Assembly (NCBI GenBank): GCA_963281255.1
Contig: OY725505.1
Span: 2,542,001 to 2,606,000 of the forward strand
Reading direction: 5' to 3'
Length of the DNA: 64,000 nt
Source: Aphrocallistes beatrix
Taxonomy: Eukaryota > Porifera > Hexactinellida > Sceptrulophora > Aphrocallistidae
Made by a program: the position numbers and the translations under genes. How positions within the stretch are numbered: the stretch's first letter is position 1; each line of letters starts with the position of its first letter. Below, piece after piece: positions 11,723 to 22,400 of the stretch. The notes under the pieces are model-generated. The model was given only the letters and a program-made list of their open reading frames with translations, did no database searches and had not been told where the DNA came from.

Positions 11723-12392
11723 AATATCAATTAATAAATTTTGTTGTTGCTAAAGTGATGACATGTTATATGTTTTTTAAATTTTCCTCTCACCAAGCAG
11801 AGGTTTGTCTCTAATTTTGGTAAACATATGCTTCTATGGTGAAAAATATTTTCCTATAAGATAAATTGATCTAGTTTTTCTCCATAGGTGAAAAGTTTTT
11901 CTCCATAGGTGAAAAAAATAGCTGTAGATCGATACTTGGTGTCTAAGATTAAAAAACACATGGATTTCCCATGGATTATCTATGGATTTTATTTTACTTA
12001 AATTTCCTTGTCAAATAACATAAAGTTATACATACATACATGCCATTACTCCCAAATGCAACGCTTAAATTAATTCTGAATCAGTAGGATAAAATAGCAT
12101 CCAAAATTAAGTCAGGCCCTGGAAAATTGGTTCGGGGGACCAATTTTGGTCTATGGAGAGAGGACTACTTTAGTGTAGGCAATTAAATAGCACAAAAAAT
12201 TGTCCCAGACCAATTTTGGCTGGGGGACCACTTTTGGTCTGCTAAAATTGGTCCCCCCGGACCATTTTTTTCGTGACAGCCCTCAATTCTCAACAATATA
12301 GCGGCATACCCATTTTAAGGAGTGGGGGTGAAAAAATTGAAAAAATTGATTCAACAGTCATCATTTGATTCAACATTGATTCAACAATCATC

Positions 12393-12510
12393 ATTATTTT
12401 ATTCAAATATACTACAACGTACATAGAATATATTTCGACTGGTTATAAAATAGGCTAATTATAATATATATTTCCATTTGTTCCATTCTCTTAGCTTGAT
12501 TAATTCAATA
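12393..12510 (+). promoter_or_regulatory. Core promoter of the NHL gene at 12511
   Basis: A TATA-like TATAAAATAGG lies at about 12444, some 65 bp before the ATG. The sequence from 12393 to the ATG recurs in the spacer at 10195. The TATA-like word is also upstream of the copies at 25055 and 29388, as GTTATAAAAAAG. Spacing would put the start of transcription about 35 nt upstream of the ATG. This is inferred from sequence only. Confidence 0.5.
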
Positions 12511-13425
12511 ATGACAACTGCTGATATTCGTGTAGAGTTTGATGGGACTATGTTTGGTCTAGATGAGGAGCCAGGCAGAATCGTGGTTACTGAGTCTACT
12601 GCTGGAGTGTCTAGTCTGCCTGTACTAGCTCACAAGAGTGGAATGACTCTTGTAGTGAGGGTAAGAGGAGAAGAGAGTAGTGAGGAAGGAATGTTCAACA
12701 GTCCTTGTGGACTAGCAGTAGACTATCAAACTGGAAACATTTATGTATCAGAATATTACGGCAATAGAATCCAAGTGTTTGATAGCAATGGAGAGTATTT
12801 GTACAAGTTTCAAGATAAGATGGATACTCCTGCTTCTATTGCTATTTCAGGAAATTTAGTGTTTGTAGGTCAGTATCTCTCTAATTGTGTATTAGTTTAT
12901 AATTTGAACGGAACTCGAATCACACAATTCCGACCGATTGAAGAATCCCTAATTAATCAACCAATTGGGATCGCAATCAGTAATGCAAATGGAGACATCT
13001 ATGTGGGTGATACATATAATTGTAGAATCCAAATGTTTTACAAAGATTTACCATTAAAATCTCAATGCGGACAAGGAATACTGAAAACACCTTGTGACAT
13101 CAAACTAACTAACGAGTTTATTTATGTGCTTTGCTACTGTGAACCTTTCCTATACTCTTTCACTTATGACTTCACTCAAACACACAACACTGCTATCAGT
13201 TCTATTTCCAAACATTTGACAGGTCCTGGTTCATTCTGCATAGATGGATCTGGTCACTTTATTATATCGGATTACGCTCGAGATGCTATTATTATTTTCA
13301 ATCAACATGGTGAATTAGTGCGCACAATAACTGATGATGTGTCTCAACCGTTTGGAGTTACACTGGATTCAAAAGGGAGAATCTTAGTTGTCGGCTACAA
13401 CCACTCTCTTCTCATTTTCTTCTAA
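12511..13425 (+). CDS. NHL-repeat protein, ADIRVEF family, intact copy 1
   Basis: A 304-residue single-exon gene starting MTTADIRVEFDGTMFGLDEE. The ATG at 12511 is chosen because it aligns with the starts of every other family copy; the open frame extends upstream without another ATG. Residues 1-60 are a conserved family leader. NHL repeats follow, including 'PCGLAVDYQTGNIYVSEYYGNRIQVFD' in its parts, 'PIGIAISNANGDIYVGDTYN' and a closing 'PFGVTLDSKGRILVVGYNHS'. There is no signal peptide, membrane segment or RING domain. It is the first of five ADIRVEF copies in the window, all on the plus strand. Function is unknown beyond a propeller binding scaffold. Confidence 0.82.
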   Translation: MTTADIRVEFDGTMFGLDEEPGRIVVTESTAGVSSLPVLAHKSGMTLVVRVRGEESSEEGMFNSPCGLAVDYQTGNIYVSEYYGNRIQVFDSNGEYLYKFQDKMDTPASIAISGNLVFVGQYLSNCVLVYNLNGTRITQFRPIEESLINQPIGIAISNANGDIYVGDTYNCRIQMFYKDLPLKSQCGQGILKTPCDIKLTNEFIYVLCYCEPFLYSFTYDFTQTHNTAISSISKHLTGPGSFCIDGSGHFIISDYARDAIIIFNQHGELVRTITDDVSQPFGVTLDSKGRILVVGYNHSLLIFF

Positions 13426-14149
13426 CATTTCCTCAGTCATTTCTTAACATTTATTTTTGTTCTTTTGCATCTTTTCTATTTCCTTTCTTTTTAATTGTTT
13501 TTATTTTTGTTTTTCAATACGTTTACGACTGTTTTATCTTTTCAACTATTTGCTTTATTTCATTCAATCATATAATAATGCTACGTATCACCATTAATCC
13601 TATATTTGTGTCGTATTAGCATGTTCCTGTAAATTGATTTTTGTAGTCTATTTGAAAGTTTTGGCTAAATTAACCAATATTTGGCGCATGTGGGCTGCGG
13701 TTGGGTTATTTGATATCTTCAGTCTCACGCAGGGTGAATCTGCGGACATTCTCTAACCACACTAAACAAGTTCGCGAATCACGCTTGTACATGTTTAAAT
13801 AATATTAAGCTAACCCTGCATCTCCATCCCCATCAACGAACTTTTCACGAACCATTTTTCACAGACTACTAGTCATTACAGGAATGAGAAGACCAAATAC
13901 TAGAATGATTCTCAAAATACTAAATTGTGCCAAAGTCTTATAGAATAAAAAAGTGTTTGACTCTCCTCCTCATCCATAGTAATATTCACGGATCCAATAA
14001 CGGATAATGTAGTATAAGAAATTTTATACCTAGTGAGCTTGGGACAAAACTTATGCCCCACCCTGTACTTTCATATAATTGCTAGTTCTTTAGTAGAATC
14101 AATTGACTACGTACATCAGTTCCATTCTCTTAGCTTGATTAATTCAATA

Positions 14150-14677
14150 ATGGCAACTGCTGATATTCGTGTAGAGTTTGATAGGACTGTGTTTGGTCTA
14201 GATGAGGAGCCAGGCAGAATCGTGGTTACTGAGTCTACTGCTGGAGTGTCTAGTCTGCCTGTACTAGCTCGCAAGAGTGGAATGACTCCTGTAGTGAGGG
14301 TAGGAGGGAATCAGAGTAGTGAAGAAGGAATGTTCAACAGTCCTTATGGAGTAGCAGTAGACTATCAAACAGGTAATATTTATGTATCAAATATTTCCAA
14401 CGACAGTGTCCAAGTGTTTGATAGCAATGCAGCGTATTTGTACAAGTTTGGAGATCAGATGAATAGTCCTCGTTCTATTGCTATTTCAGAAAATAGAGTG
14501 TTTGTGAGTCAGTTTCACTCTAATTGTGTGTCAGTTCATGATTTAAATGGAACTCTCATCACACAGTTAGGAAGTATTGGAGAATCCCAATTGCATTGTC
14601 CAATTGGGATCGCAATCAATGGAATGAATGGAGACATCTATGTGTGTGATTCTGATAATTTTAGTGTAACGTATTGA
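14150..14677 (+). pseudogene. NHL-repeat protein, ADIRVEF family, 3'-truncated copy
   Basis: The ATG at 14150 begins MATADIRVEFDRTVFGLDEE and the frame runs 175 residues. It follows the copy at 26766 closely up to 'GDIYVCDSDNF', then leaves homology at about 14664 and stops after four unrelated codons. The last blades of the propeller are therefore missing. The upstream flank (about 13830-14150) matches 26440-26766 nearly base for base. Loss of the 3' half is a clean breakpoint and not a point mutation. It may still be transcribed, but a closed propeller cannot form. Confidence 0.75.
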
Positions 14678-14725
14678 AGTATAAATAGAAATCAAATAAC
14701 CTCAATTCACTGTCTTGTGTTTTAG

Positions 14726-14823
14726 GCAAGAATATGAACTAGAGTTGAGTCAGATAGAAGAAAACATTCGGCAGCTACACTTCTCAATTCCTGGATTCAA
14801 CTCTCCACACAGAACAAACAATT
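14726..14823 (+). CDS. Orphan exon of an unidentified spliced gene
   Basis: A 98-nt open stretch is bounded by a good acceptor (TGTTTTAG) and donor (GTAAGT), with phase 1 at both ends. It encodes 32 residues, 'QEYELELSQIEENIRQLHF' followed by 'SIPGFNSPHRTNN', which is hydrophilic and helix-like in its first half. It begins 60 bp after the truncated NHL copy, so that copy may have landed in an intron of the gene that owns this exon. I do not recognise the family, and neighbouring exons were not found. Confidence 0.4.
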
Positions 14824-16495
14824 GTAAGTTGAGATAATAAATTACGATTACTTCACATGAATAATTACATGATTGGACAAAGATGTCCAAACTGAGATAT
14901 GAGTAAGATTGGGGGAGGATTAATCCTATCTACTTAAGTATCAAGTTTAGACCAATTTACACGTAATACGATATCATCGAGCACTTCAGTTGATAGAGCT
15001 GGAATTGCAAATGGAATTCTCGGTTCTTTTAAAACACACTATTTCACTCGCCGCCCACTACATTAACGCTCCTACATTAATTTTTGAAAAGGAACTAAGG
15101 AGAGAAGAGAGGGATTAATGGTTTTAAAAGCACAAGTATGTATTTCTATTTCTTATTGCAAACTTATTGCATTTATTACTTTCGCTTACTTTCCAAGGCT
15201 ACAAATTGCCCCCACTGCAATCACCAATTAACACTTTTTGTTCAAATTAACACAATTATAAACCGCTTTGCTCATTATTGAATCCACTTAGCAGCAATTT
15301 AAGTTCAATTGAGATATAATGTGTTAACCATTCCGTAGTTTCCCACTCATTGGTACAGACGTATTTTGGGGAATTTTGTATTATGATCGAGTGATTTCCA
15401 TCAGTCTCAATTGAAACTTTGATATTTTGAAATTAACCAGAGATTTCACAATGTAGTCTATCCTGAGCTTGTGGTAGTGTATCTACACAATAGCAGTACT
15501 TTAATAATCTGACTATAGGAAAAAAATTATATGTGAAGATGTCAGCTGGCTTTTGTGTTAGGAATTGGTATTGTTATGGTTACAACAAGAATGTTTGTGG
15601 GCTTGTTGAACCTACTAAGTCTTCTATTTAAAAAGAAATCCTTCCATTTTCAGCTGTACTAAGCTCGTTTTAGGAGATATCACTTTTGACCGAGATTTCT
15701 ACTATTTATAGGACGATTTTTTCACCAAAAAATGTTTACTATCCTTGCATTTACAAATATGTATTATCTTTAAATAAATATCTGATTATTTCAATTCTGG
15801 TGAGATGTTATTTCGCAATACGTAAAAGCCAGCCTAAAACGAGATTACTGAGTAGAAGTCTCTTAAACTTAACTTCGAATGGGAGATACATCGTATTTCT
15901 CTGCCTGCTACGATTAATTCCATTCACTATCACTGAATTGAACAAAACGGCTTCACGTTTCATTCGAAATTGAGCTGATAATTAAATTTGACACATAGAG
16001 ATACCATTGCTCTTATATCTAAACTTAATTTAGTTTGAATATAATCTTTGGAATATTTAAAGAATCCATTCTAAGGATTTTTCGTCATGACAATGATTAT
16101 AATCACGACAGAAACAGTTCGTTCAATAGCTTGTTGGAATTTGTTAAGGGATAAGATTAGAAATATGCTTGAGACCTGGAAGTAACTTGAAACGGCATTT
16201 CTAAATTTGGATACATATTGAGTACGCTTTAACGTTGTATAGGATGTAAAATAACCGTTGACGAATGAAATTAGACTTTTTTGCTCCAGTGATTAGCAAG
16301 GCAATTCGCCACCAGAAATTGCGAATTAAAGCTAGGTTTCAGACACTTTCACTTCGCTCTTATAACGTTCCGCGTAAACATGACCAATCACGCATGTACA
16401 TGACTTATAATGATCTTTGCAAATTCTAGAGATTATAAATTCTACATTTTGTAAGTTATACCATAATTTATCATATAATAGCACCATCTGGGGTA
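14824..16495. other. Non-coding interval upstream of beta-catenin
   Basis: No supported gene. The 95-codon frame at 15686-15973 has no family features and no upstream context. The stretch is AT-rich and presumably holds the beta-catenin promoter and 5' UTR. A TATA-like 'catataata' lies about 25 bp before the ATG at 16496, too close to be a conventional TATA box for that ATG unless there is an upstream non-coding exon. Confidence 0.4.
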
Positions 16496-19400
16496 ATGGA
16501 CAAGTTCCAAACCAATCAACCTTCGCATGATTCGGGTATTGTCACGAGGATAGGCAGTCCTGGTTTTGAGGACGATGACTCGAGCACAGAGAGCGGGTCA
16601 GTGATGTATAGATGGGAGCAAGCTCAGCAAAGCAACTGTGAAACCACATACCCGACACATAGAGGTAAACATACACAACAAACCACTTCTCATGTTTTTG
16701 CGCTACATTCCTGACTTCGATATCTAAATAGTGATTAATCCGAATCCCATTAAGTGAACCCAAAACTGTCTCAAATAATCAAAAATGCAATGAATTTGTT
16801 CAGAATTATATCACAGTCTGAAGTGCACTGTGTAAGGATTCGCTGGCTGATTCAACTGAGCGCCATTGTAAAGCTGGACTGTAATCACCCCTATCTCAGC
16901 TAGAAATTCCCACCAGCACCCATCATCCTACTGGTTGTTTATATCCATTTATGAACTAATCGGAACTCTTTCCATAGTTACTGGAATCGAGGCAAATATG
17001 TCGAGTGGGCAAGCAGATCGATTGAAAGCTACTTTGTTTCCAGAAAGTAATGGCGCCCAAGCGGCACAAATCGATACGACGAAACCCACGAATGTTCAGC
17101 GACTCACTGCGCCATCTCAGGACATAAAACAGTCACTCTGCAACCTTCTGAAGCACCAAGTTAGTTGCATATTTGTTTATATTGACTGTTTATTCATGTG
17201 TTGTAATAAACACTTGAATCATCAATATAAGCTGTACATTAGCGTGTGTTTGTTCCTGGAAATTCTATTGGACCAAATCGCACCAAATTTGGAACATATA
17301 TCCTTATATGGAGATTTGAACCTCCAAAGTTTTCACACATTTTCACAAAAGGTGTCAGAATGTATGGCCAATCAGAATCCAGGGATTTAACATTACAGTT
17401 GGCTTTCATTTTATTGATTAATAGGGATTATACCTAACTCAATGCATATACATAAATTACAATGGCTCTCTAAACTTGGAATCTGATTGGTTGACAAGGT
17501 AAAATTGTTTAAAACGCAATTAAGGATGTCTATTATGCAAATTCCCTACGAGTCATATCACTTAATGGAGTTGCACTATCAGTCTGTCGACTGACATCTT
17601 TAATTAAGTCTGCAACCGAACAACTTTGTAACTAAAGGAATGTACTAGAATACATTTTAACCAATATGTTTCCAACATACAGTATGTCCCATAATTATTG
17701 GCAGTACATCGAATTTTTAAATTTTAATTGTTACTTAACCACTATTTCACATACCAAATGTTTAATTCGTATTCTTAAACTCAGTATGGAAAAGAAACAT
17801 ATTTTATACGCCCTTTAACTATTGTTACTAGAAATATTCGGTATCAGCACTGCATAACTTTTATTATTTTCCTATTTTTGAGATACATATTTTACACCTT
17901 TATTTTCCAATCAACTCATTGTTATTTGACCTATGCCTAGTTTACAGACACAACAAAAACGCCGATTAGAAGTTCAGACTCTCTACAATGATAGGACGGT
18001 TTTTCGGGTTCTTGCCCTAATAAAAAAGAATAAAGGTCTCGATCACGACAGGGTGCTGGTGCCCCGAGGAAAATTCCTCCAAACGACAAGAGGAGGATAT
18101 CAAATATCCTGAAGTCAACTCCTAGGATGGTACAATTATAGAATCTTACACCCCCCAACTTTTTTTTAAGCTACCATATTATCCACTTGTGCGTTAATAG
18201 AACTCGATGAAAGAAGCAAAATGAGCCCATAATAACCAAAATCGAACCAAATTTGACCAAGTTATAGCCTAATTTCACTCATAAGCCAAACTCTATGGAG
18301 AAATGATGTTATACAATAGAAGCCATCTACACTTATATAGTAAATGTACTACACAATACTTCACGCTATGCATACTTGATGTCTATTCATGAAAATATAG
18401 AACAGGCATGTATTTAACTTTTTTATCTTGATGTTTTACATCAGCCATATACAATGCAAAAACCTTACATGCAACTAGTCGTATCATGTGGCTGAAATGG
18501 TGCATGCAATCTGCTGCATTGTGTATGACCTTAAAAGTGATGCTTAGAAATGTTTGTTTATTTGTACGAGTTTTGAATTGCTCGATTACATCTGCATTGA
18601 TTTCCCAGACTGCTGGGTAGCCATCTAAACTTAAGTTTAATCAGACCACATGATCATATATTTAATTCAGATTCAGAAAGGATGTAAGAATAAGAATAAA
18701 TATATCGCCAAGAAAATGAGAATAGCATAAATGATGGGGAAAATTTTGCGAAAAGATTCCTTTGAAAATTGTATTACGATTTTGGCACCCAAAGATCCCC
18801 TTCAGCGGCTTGGTTTGTTTAATTGGATAATTAAATTGACAAGATTTTGCCCCAAAGACGAAAAATTTTCAATCGGCTCATTATCGTGTACGCTGTTTCC
18901 TTGCTTTAAACGTGGGATAAAACAAGGGCACTTCCGTTGTATTTTTATGAACATTTAGACATTCAGTGAGATAAGTTTACTTTTATTTTTTTAAGTTCGA
19001 TTTGATTTGATTTCTTGTTACTAGGCAATTATAGAGAAAAGGGTTTCTGGATGGGAAATACGCCTTCATTGTTTAATAATATGATTGAGCCAGAATTCTA
19101 TTCGAGCTTTTATAGGGTGCTTTTCAGCCTTTGTTTGAGGGCAACAATCAGCATCTTATTAATGCAGGGATTTACTTGCTAATCCTATAATTAGTGATGG
19201 TATTATTTTGATGATTGGATGAATAGTTCTTCAAAGTCGATGAATAATAAGCGGACATATTCGCTCCTACGTTTTTGTGAACACCAATGGGGAGCGCAGA
19301 TGCTACTTAAGGTGCGATTTGAGAAAAAGGCGTAGTAATTAGGAGCGTTCCCTTACTTTTGGATTTAGGAATACACCTTTGACAATAAGGCAATTAATTA

Positions 19401-22400
19401 AATCTTCTTAATCCAGGATTGATGTTCAAATTCTGGGATTCAATCCCTGGGCTGAAAACCGCACTCGCATACCAATTAAAAACAGCAAATGGATAAATAC
19501 TGTGCTGTATTACAAGAATGCTAGTTCAATCCCTGTTAGTTGCAACAATTTGGAAATCATATTGTCATTGTTATATCAGAATTTTAATCACTGAAAATTT
19601 ATTTCATCCGTACCCGTCTCTATAGAGAATGCTGACGCAGTTTAAGATCACTTGTGACTTAAACTAAGTATGGACTAAGTCTTGACTTAATTAGCTCAAA
19701 ACACACAGAGCTGTAATAATGTAGCTGCAAGATCATTTAATTAGTCATGATATACTTGTATATATAGTATTATTATTATTATTATAATATATGTTGAGAT
19801 TATGAATTTAATGTAGTTTTGCAAGTTTGAGTACCACTTAAATCATTGTATCTTCTAATTTCTTGCTACATACTCGCATATTTTACCAAAAGTTTTAAAC
19901 ACGCTGTCACAATAGATGCGAATTTCTAGAAAAGAAAACAGTTCTACGCTGTATTTTAACAATGTAATTTATCTACCACATAACGAATGCATTATTTAAA
20001 ATCACTATTATGATATATGTATGTTTTGCATTCTCTTAAGCAATTAGTATGATATTGAGACTGATCATGGATGGAAATAATCTATACAAAATTATTTAAC
20101 CTTACTATATACTTGTATGAAATTGTTTAAAAATGCTAAAATAAATTTAAATCAGTATATGGCGATAAATTTGTTGTATTCATGCATTTAATTAGTACAT
20201 GTAAAAATCTTTTATTCAATATATTGCAAAGCCATTTTATGCAATGTCAGTATCAGGCACAATTTGTAAACTGTAAATTTTGACAACTCCAACTTTCGTA
20301 CCAGTATTAATTCCAACCGTCTTCCCTCAAATCCCTGAGATGAGTTTAAAGGATTTTTTTGAGACCGTTTCCAAAAGTCGCGATACTTGCATTGATTGGC
20401 TCCCGGCGAATGGATTTTTGAAGGATCTAATCTACCTCTAACAGAATTGGTTGAGTTTTTGTATTTTTGGGTTGAAGGACTCCAGAGTACGCATTTTCTA
20501 CAAAAGAATCTGAAATGGTCACCTAATACAATTACTGACTGGAAAAATTTCCTACGTGATCTATGTGTAGAACGATTCCTCGCTAACCCAGAACCTATTG
20601 GCGGTCCAGGACATGTAATAGAAATAGATGAGAGCAAATTTGGGAAGAGAAAGTACCACCGTGGCAGGCAACTCTCAGGAAAGTGGGTGTTTGGCGGGAT
20701 TGACAGGGATACCAAGGATGTTTTCATGGTTGTAGTAGAAGATCGCTCTGCATCCACATTAATTCCAATCATCGAGGAGTATGTTAAACCAGGAACCGCT
20801 ATCTTAAGTGATGAATGGGCCTCATATAATCAAATTCCGCCAGCTAGCTTTACCCATTTAACCGTAAATCATAGTATTCAATTCGTTGTCCCAGGAGCAG
20901 ATATACATACACAAACTATTGAAAGCACTTGGGGGCAAGCCAAGAAAAAGATGAGGAATTCCATGACTACAAATCCAGAATTACTAGACACTTATTTAGC
21001 TGAATATTGCTGGAAAAAGAAGCATAGCGAAAATTTGTTTGAATCTTTGGTAATGGAAATTAGAAACCAGTACTTTTTTGCCTCTTTCGCGGAATATAAC
21101 CTCAAATAAACCGGTTTATGTCATACTAAGAGTGCCATATGTGTGTTTACTGATTGACAATGGCAGGGGTGAACTCTCCCATAGCTATCCCGAACTTTTC
21201 AAGCCATTAACTGATGCGTTTGAGGTTTCAGTGAGTTACAAGTGTTCCAAATTTGCTCCATTCTTCTGCGTAACATTATCAGTTTTTTAAAGCTGCAATT
21301 AGTCAATGTGTCACCCGTGTTGATGATGATGTGCCTGTTTTCCACTTTCCTAAACCAATTTCCTCAAAATTTCACTTCTCAATGATTTTTCATCGGGTTC
21401 AATGCTTTTCATTTTCACGTCTATGAAACAAAAAGCCTACTAATCAACAAACACACATTCCTATGCACACATATCGTATCGAATATGTCTCAAGGAATGA
21501 TGATCACTTGGTGAATACTTGCGAAGTGCTCTACTGTTAGAATATCAATTTAACTTCTAATGAGCAATCACGTCTTTTTTATATTCAATAGTTTATCAGT
21601 TATTTTTCAAATTGAGCCATCTGGCTTAGCTGAAGGAAATGAGCTGATTGGTTTATTAATTACTTTTTTTGCTCCCTTTAGTCGGACACAGAAGTCACGA
21701 GTCGAGTTATTCCTGATTTGCTACGAGTACTACAACACACAGATAGAGATATCATTGAAAAAGCGGCATCGGTAATTTCCATAATGGCTTCTAGAACAAT
21801 TATATCGACAATTTGATTGGTTAATATAGCTCATTTACATTCTTTTAGCGATGGAAATAATCAAAATCTATAATTTTTGATTACAATAGCCCTTTGATAT
21901 TAAGGATTTATGCTATATAAAAAGTTTTTGAATGACTACTCTAATGATCTGTTTTTTGAATATGTTAGTGTATTCAGTTTCAACGTGTTCTACGTGTTTA
22001 GTGGGTAATCATGCTTGTTGTAGGTTGTGGACAGCTTAGCTAAGAAGGATGCGTCGAGGCAAGCAATACTCTCATGTCCTAAGCTCATTGTTTCCTTGAT
22101 AAACGCCGTCGGAACCAATGTCAATGATGAAACAGCTATGCTAGCTGCTAACACCCTATCAACACTCTCCTCAAAACCTCAAGGCCGTAGATTAATCCAC
22201 TCGTGCGACGGAATCGGGTTCTTGGTATGTCAATATTTTATATCTCTATGCACTAGCAATTTAAACCTGACACATGATTGGGCAGAATTTCTTGACACCT
22301 TCCTCGATAGGTGTGTAAATATTGCAGAATATTAACGGTTAATTTATTGATGTGAGCTAATTAGCAGTTACATAATGATACACAACATTCCTTCAATACA

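Larger units (their letters stand above)
6995..12202. repeat. Large inverted repeat (about 1.9-kb arms) carrying two NHL genes
   Basis: The left arm (6995-10045) and right arm (10289-12202) are reverse complements over essentially their whole length. The two NHL genes, their flanks and a MITE at 9788-9935 are mirrored at about 10408-10553. The proteins from the two arms differ at only a handful of residues. The left arm is about 1.07 kb longer because of the foldback insertion at 8535-9599. The 243-bp spacer (10046-10288) carries a promoter-like segment of the neighbouring NHL family (compare 10195-10288 with 12393-12486). Confidence 0.9.

Noticed and set aside
17246-17437. 63-codon frame in beta-catenin intron 2
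   Set aside because: No family features, no splice context; likely chance in intron DNA.
17937-18158. 73-codon minus frame in intron 2
   Set aside because: Unremarkable composition and no homology I can recognise.
20212-20772. 186-codon minus frame opposite the Merlin transposase
   Set aside because: Antisense shadow; the plus strand carries the recognised catalytic motifs.
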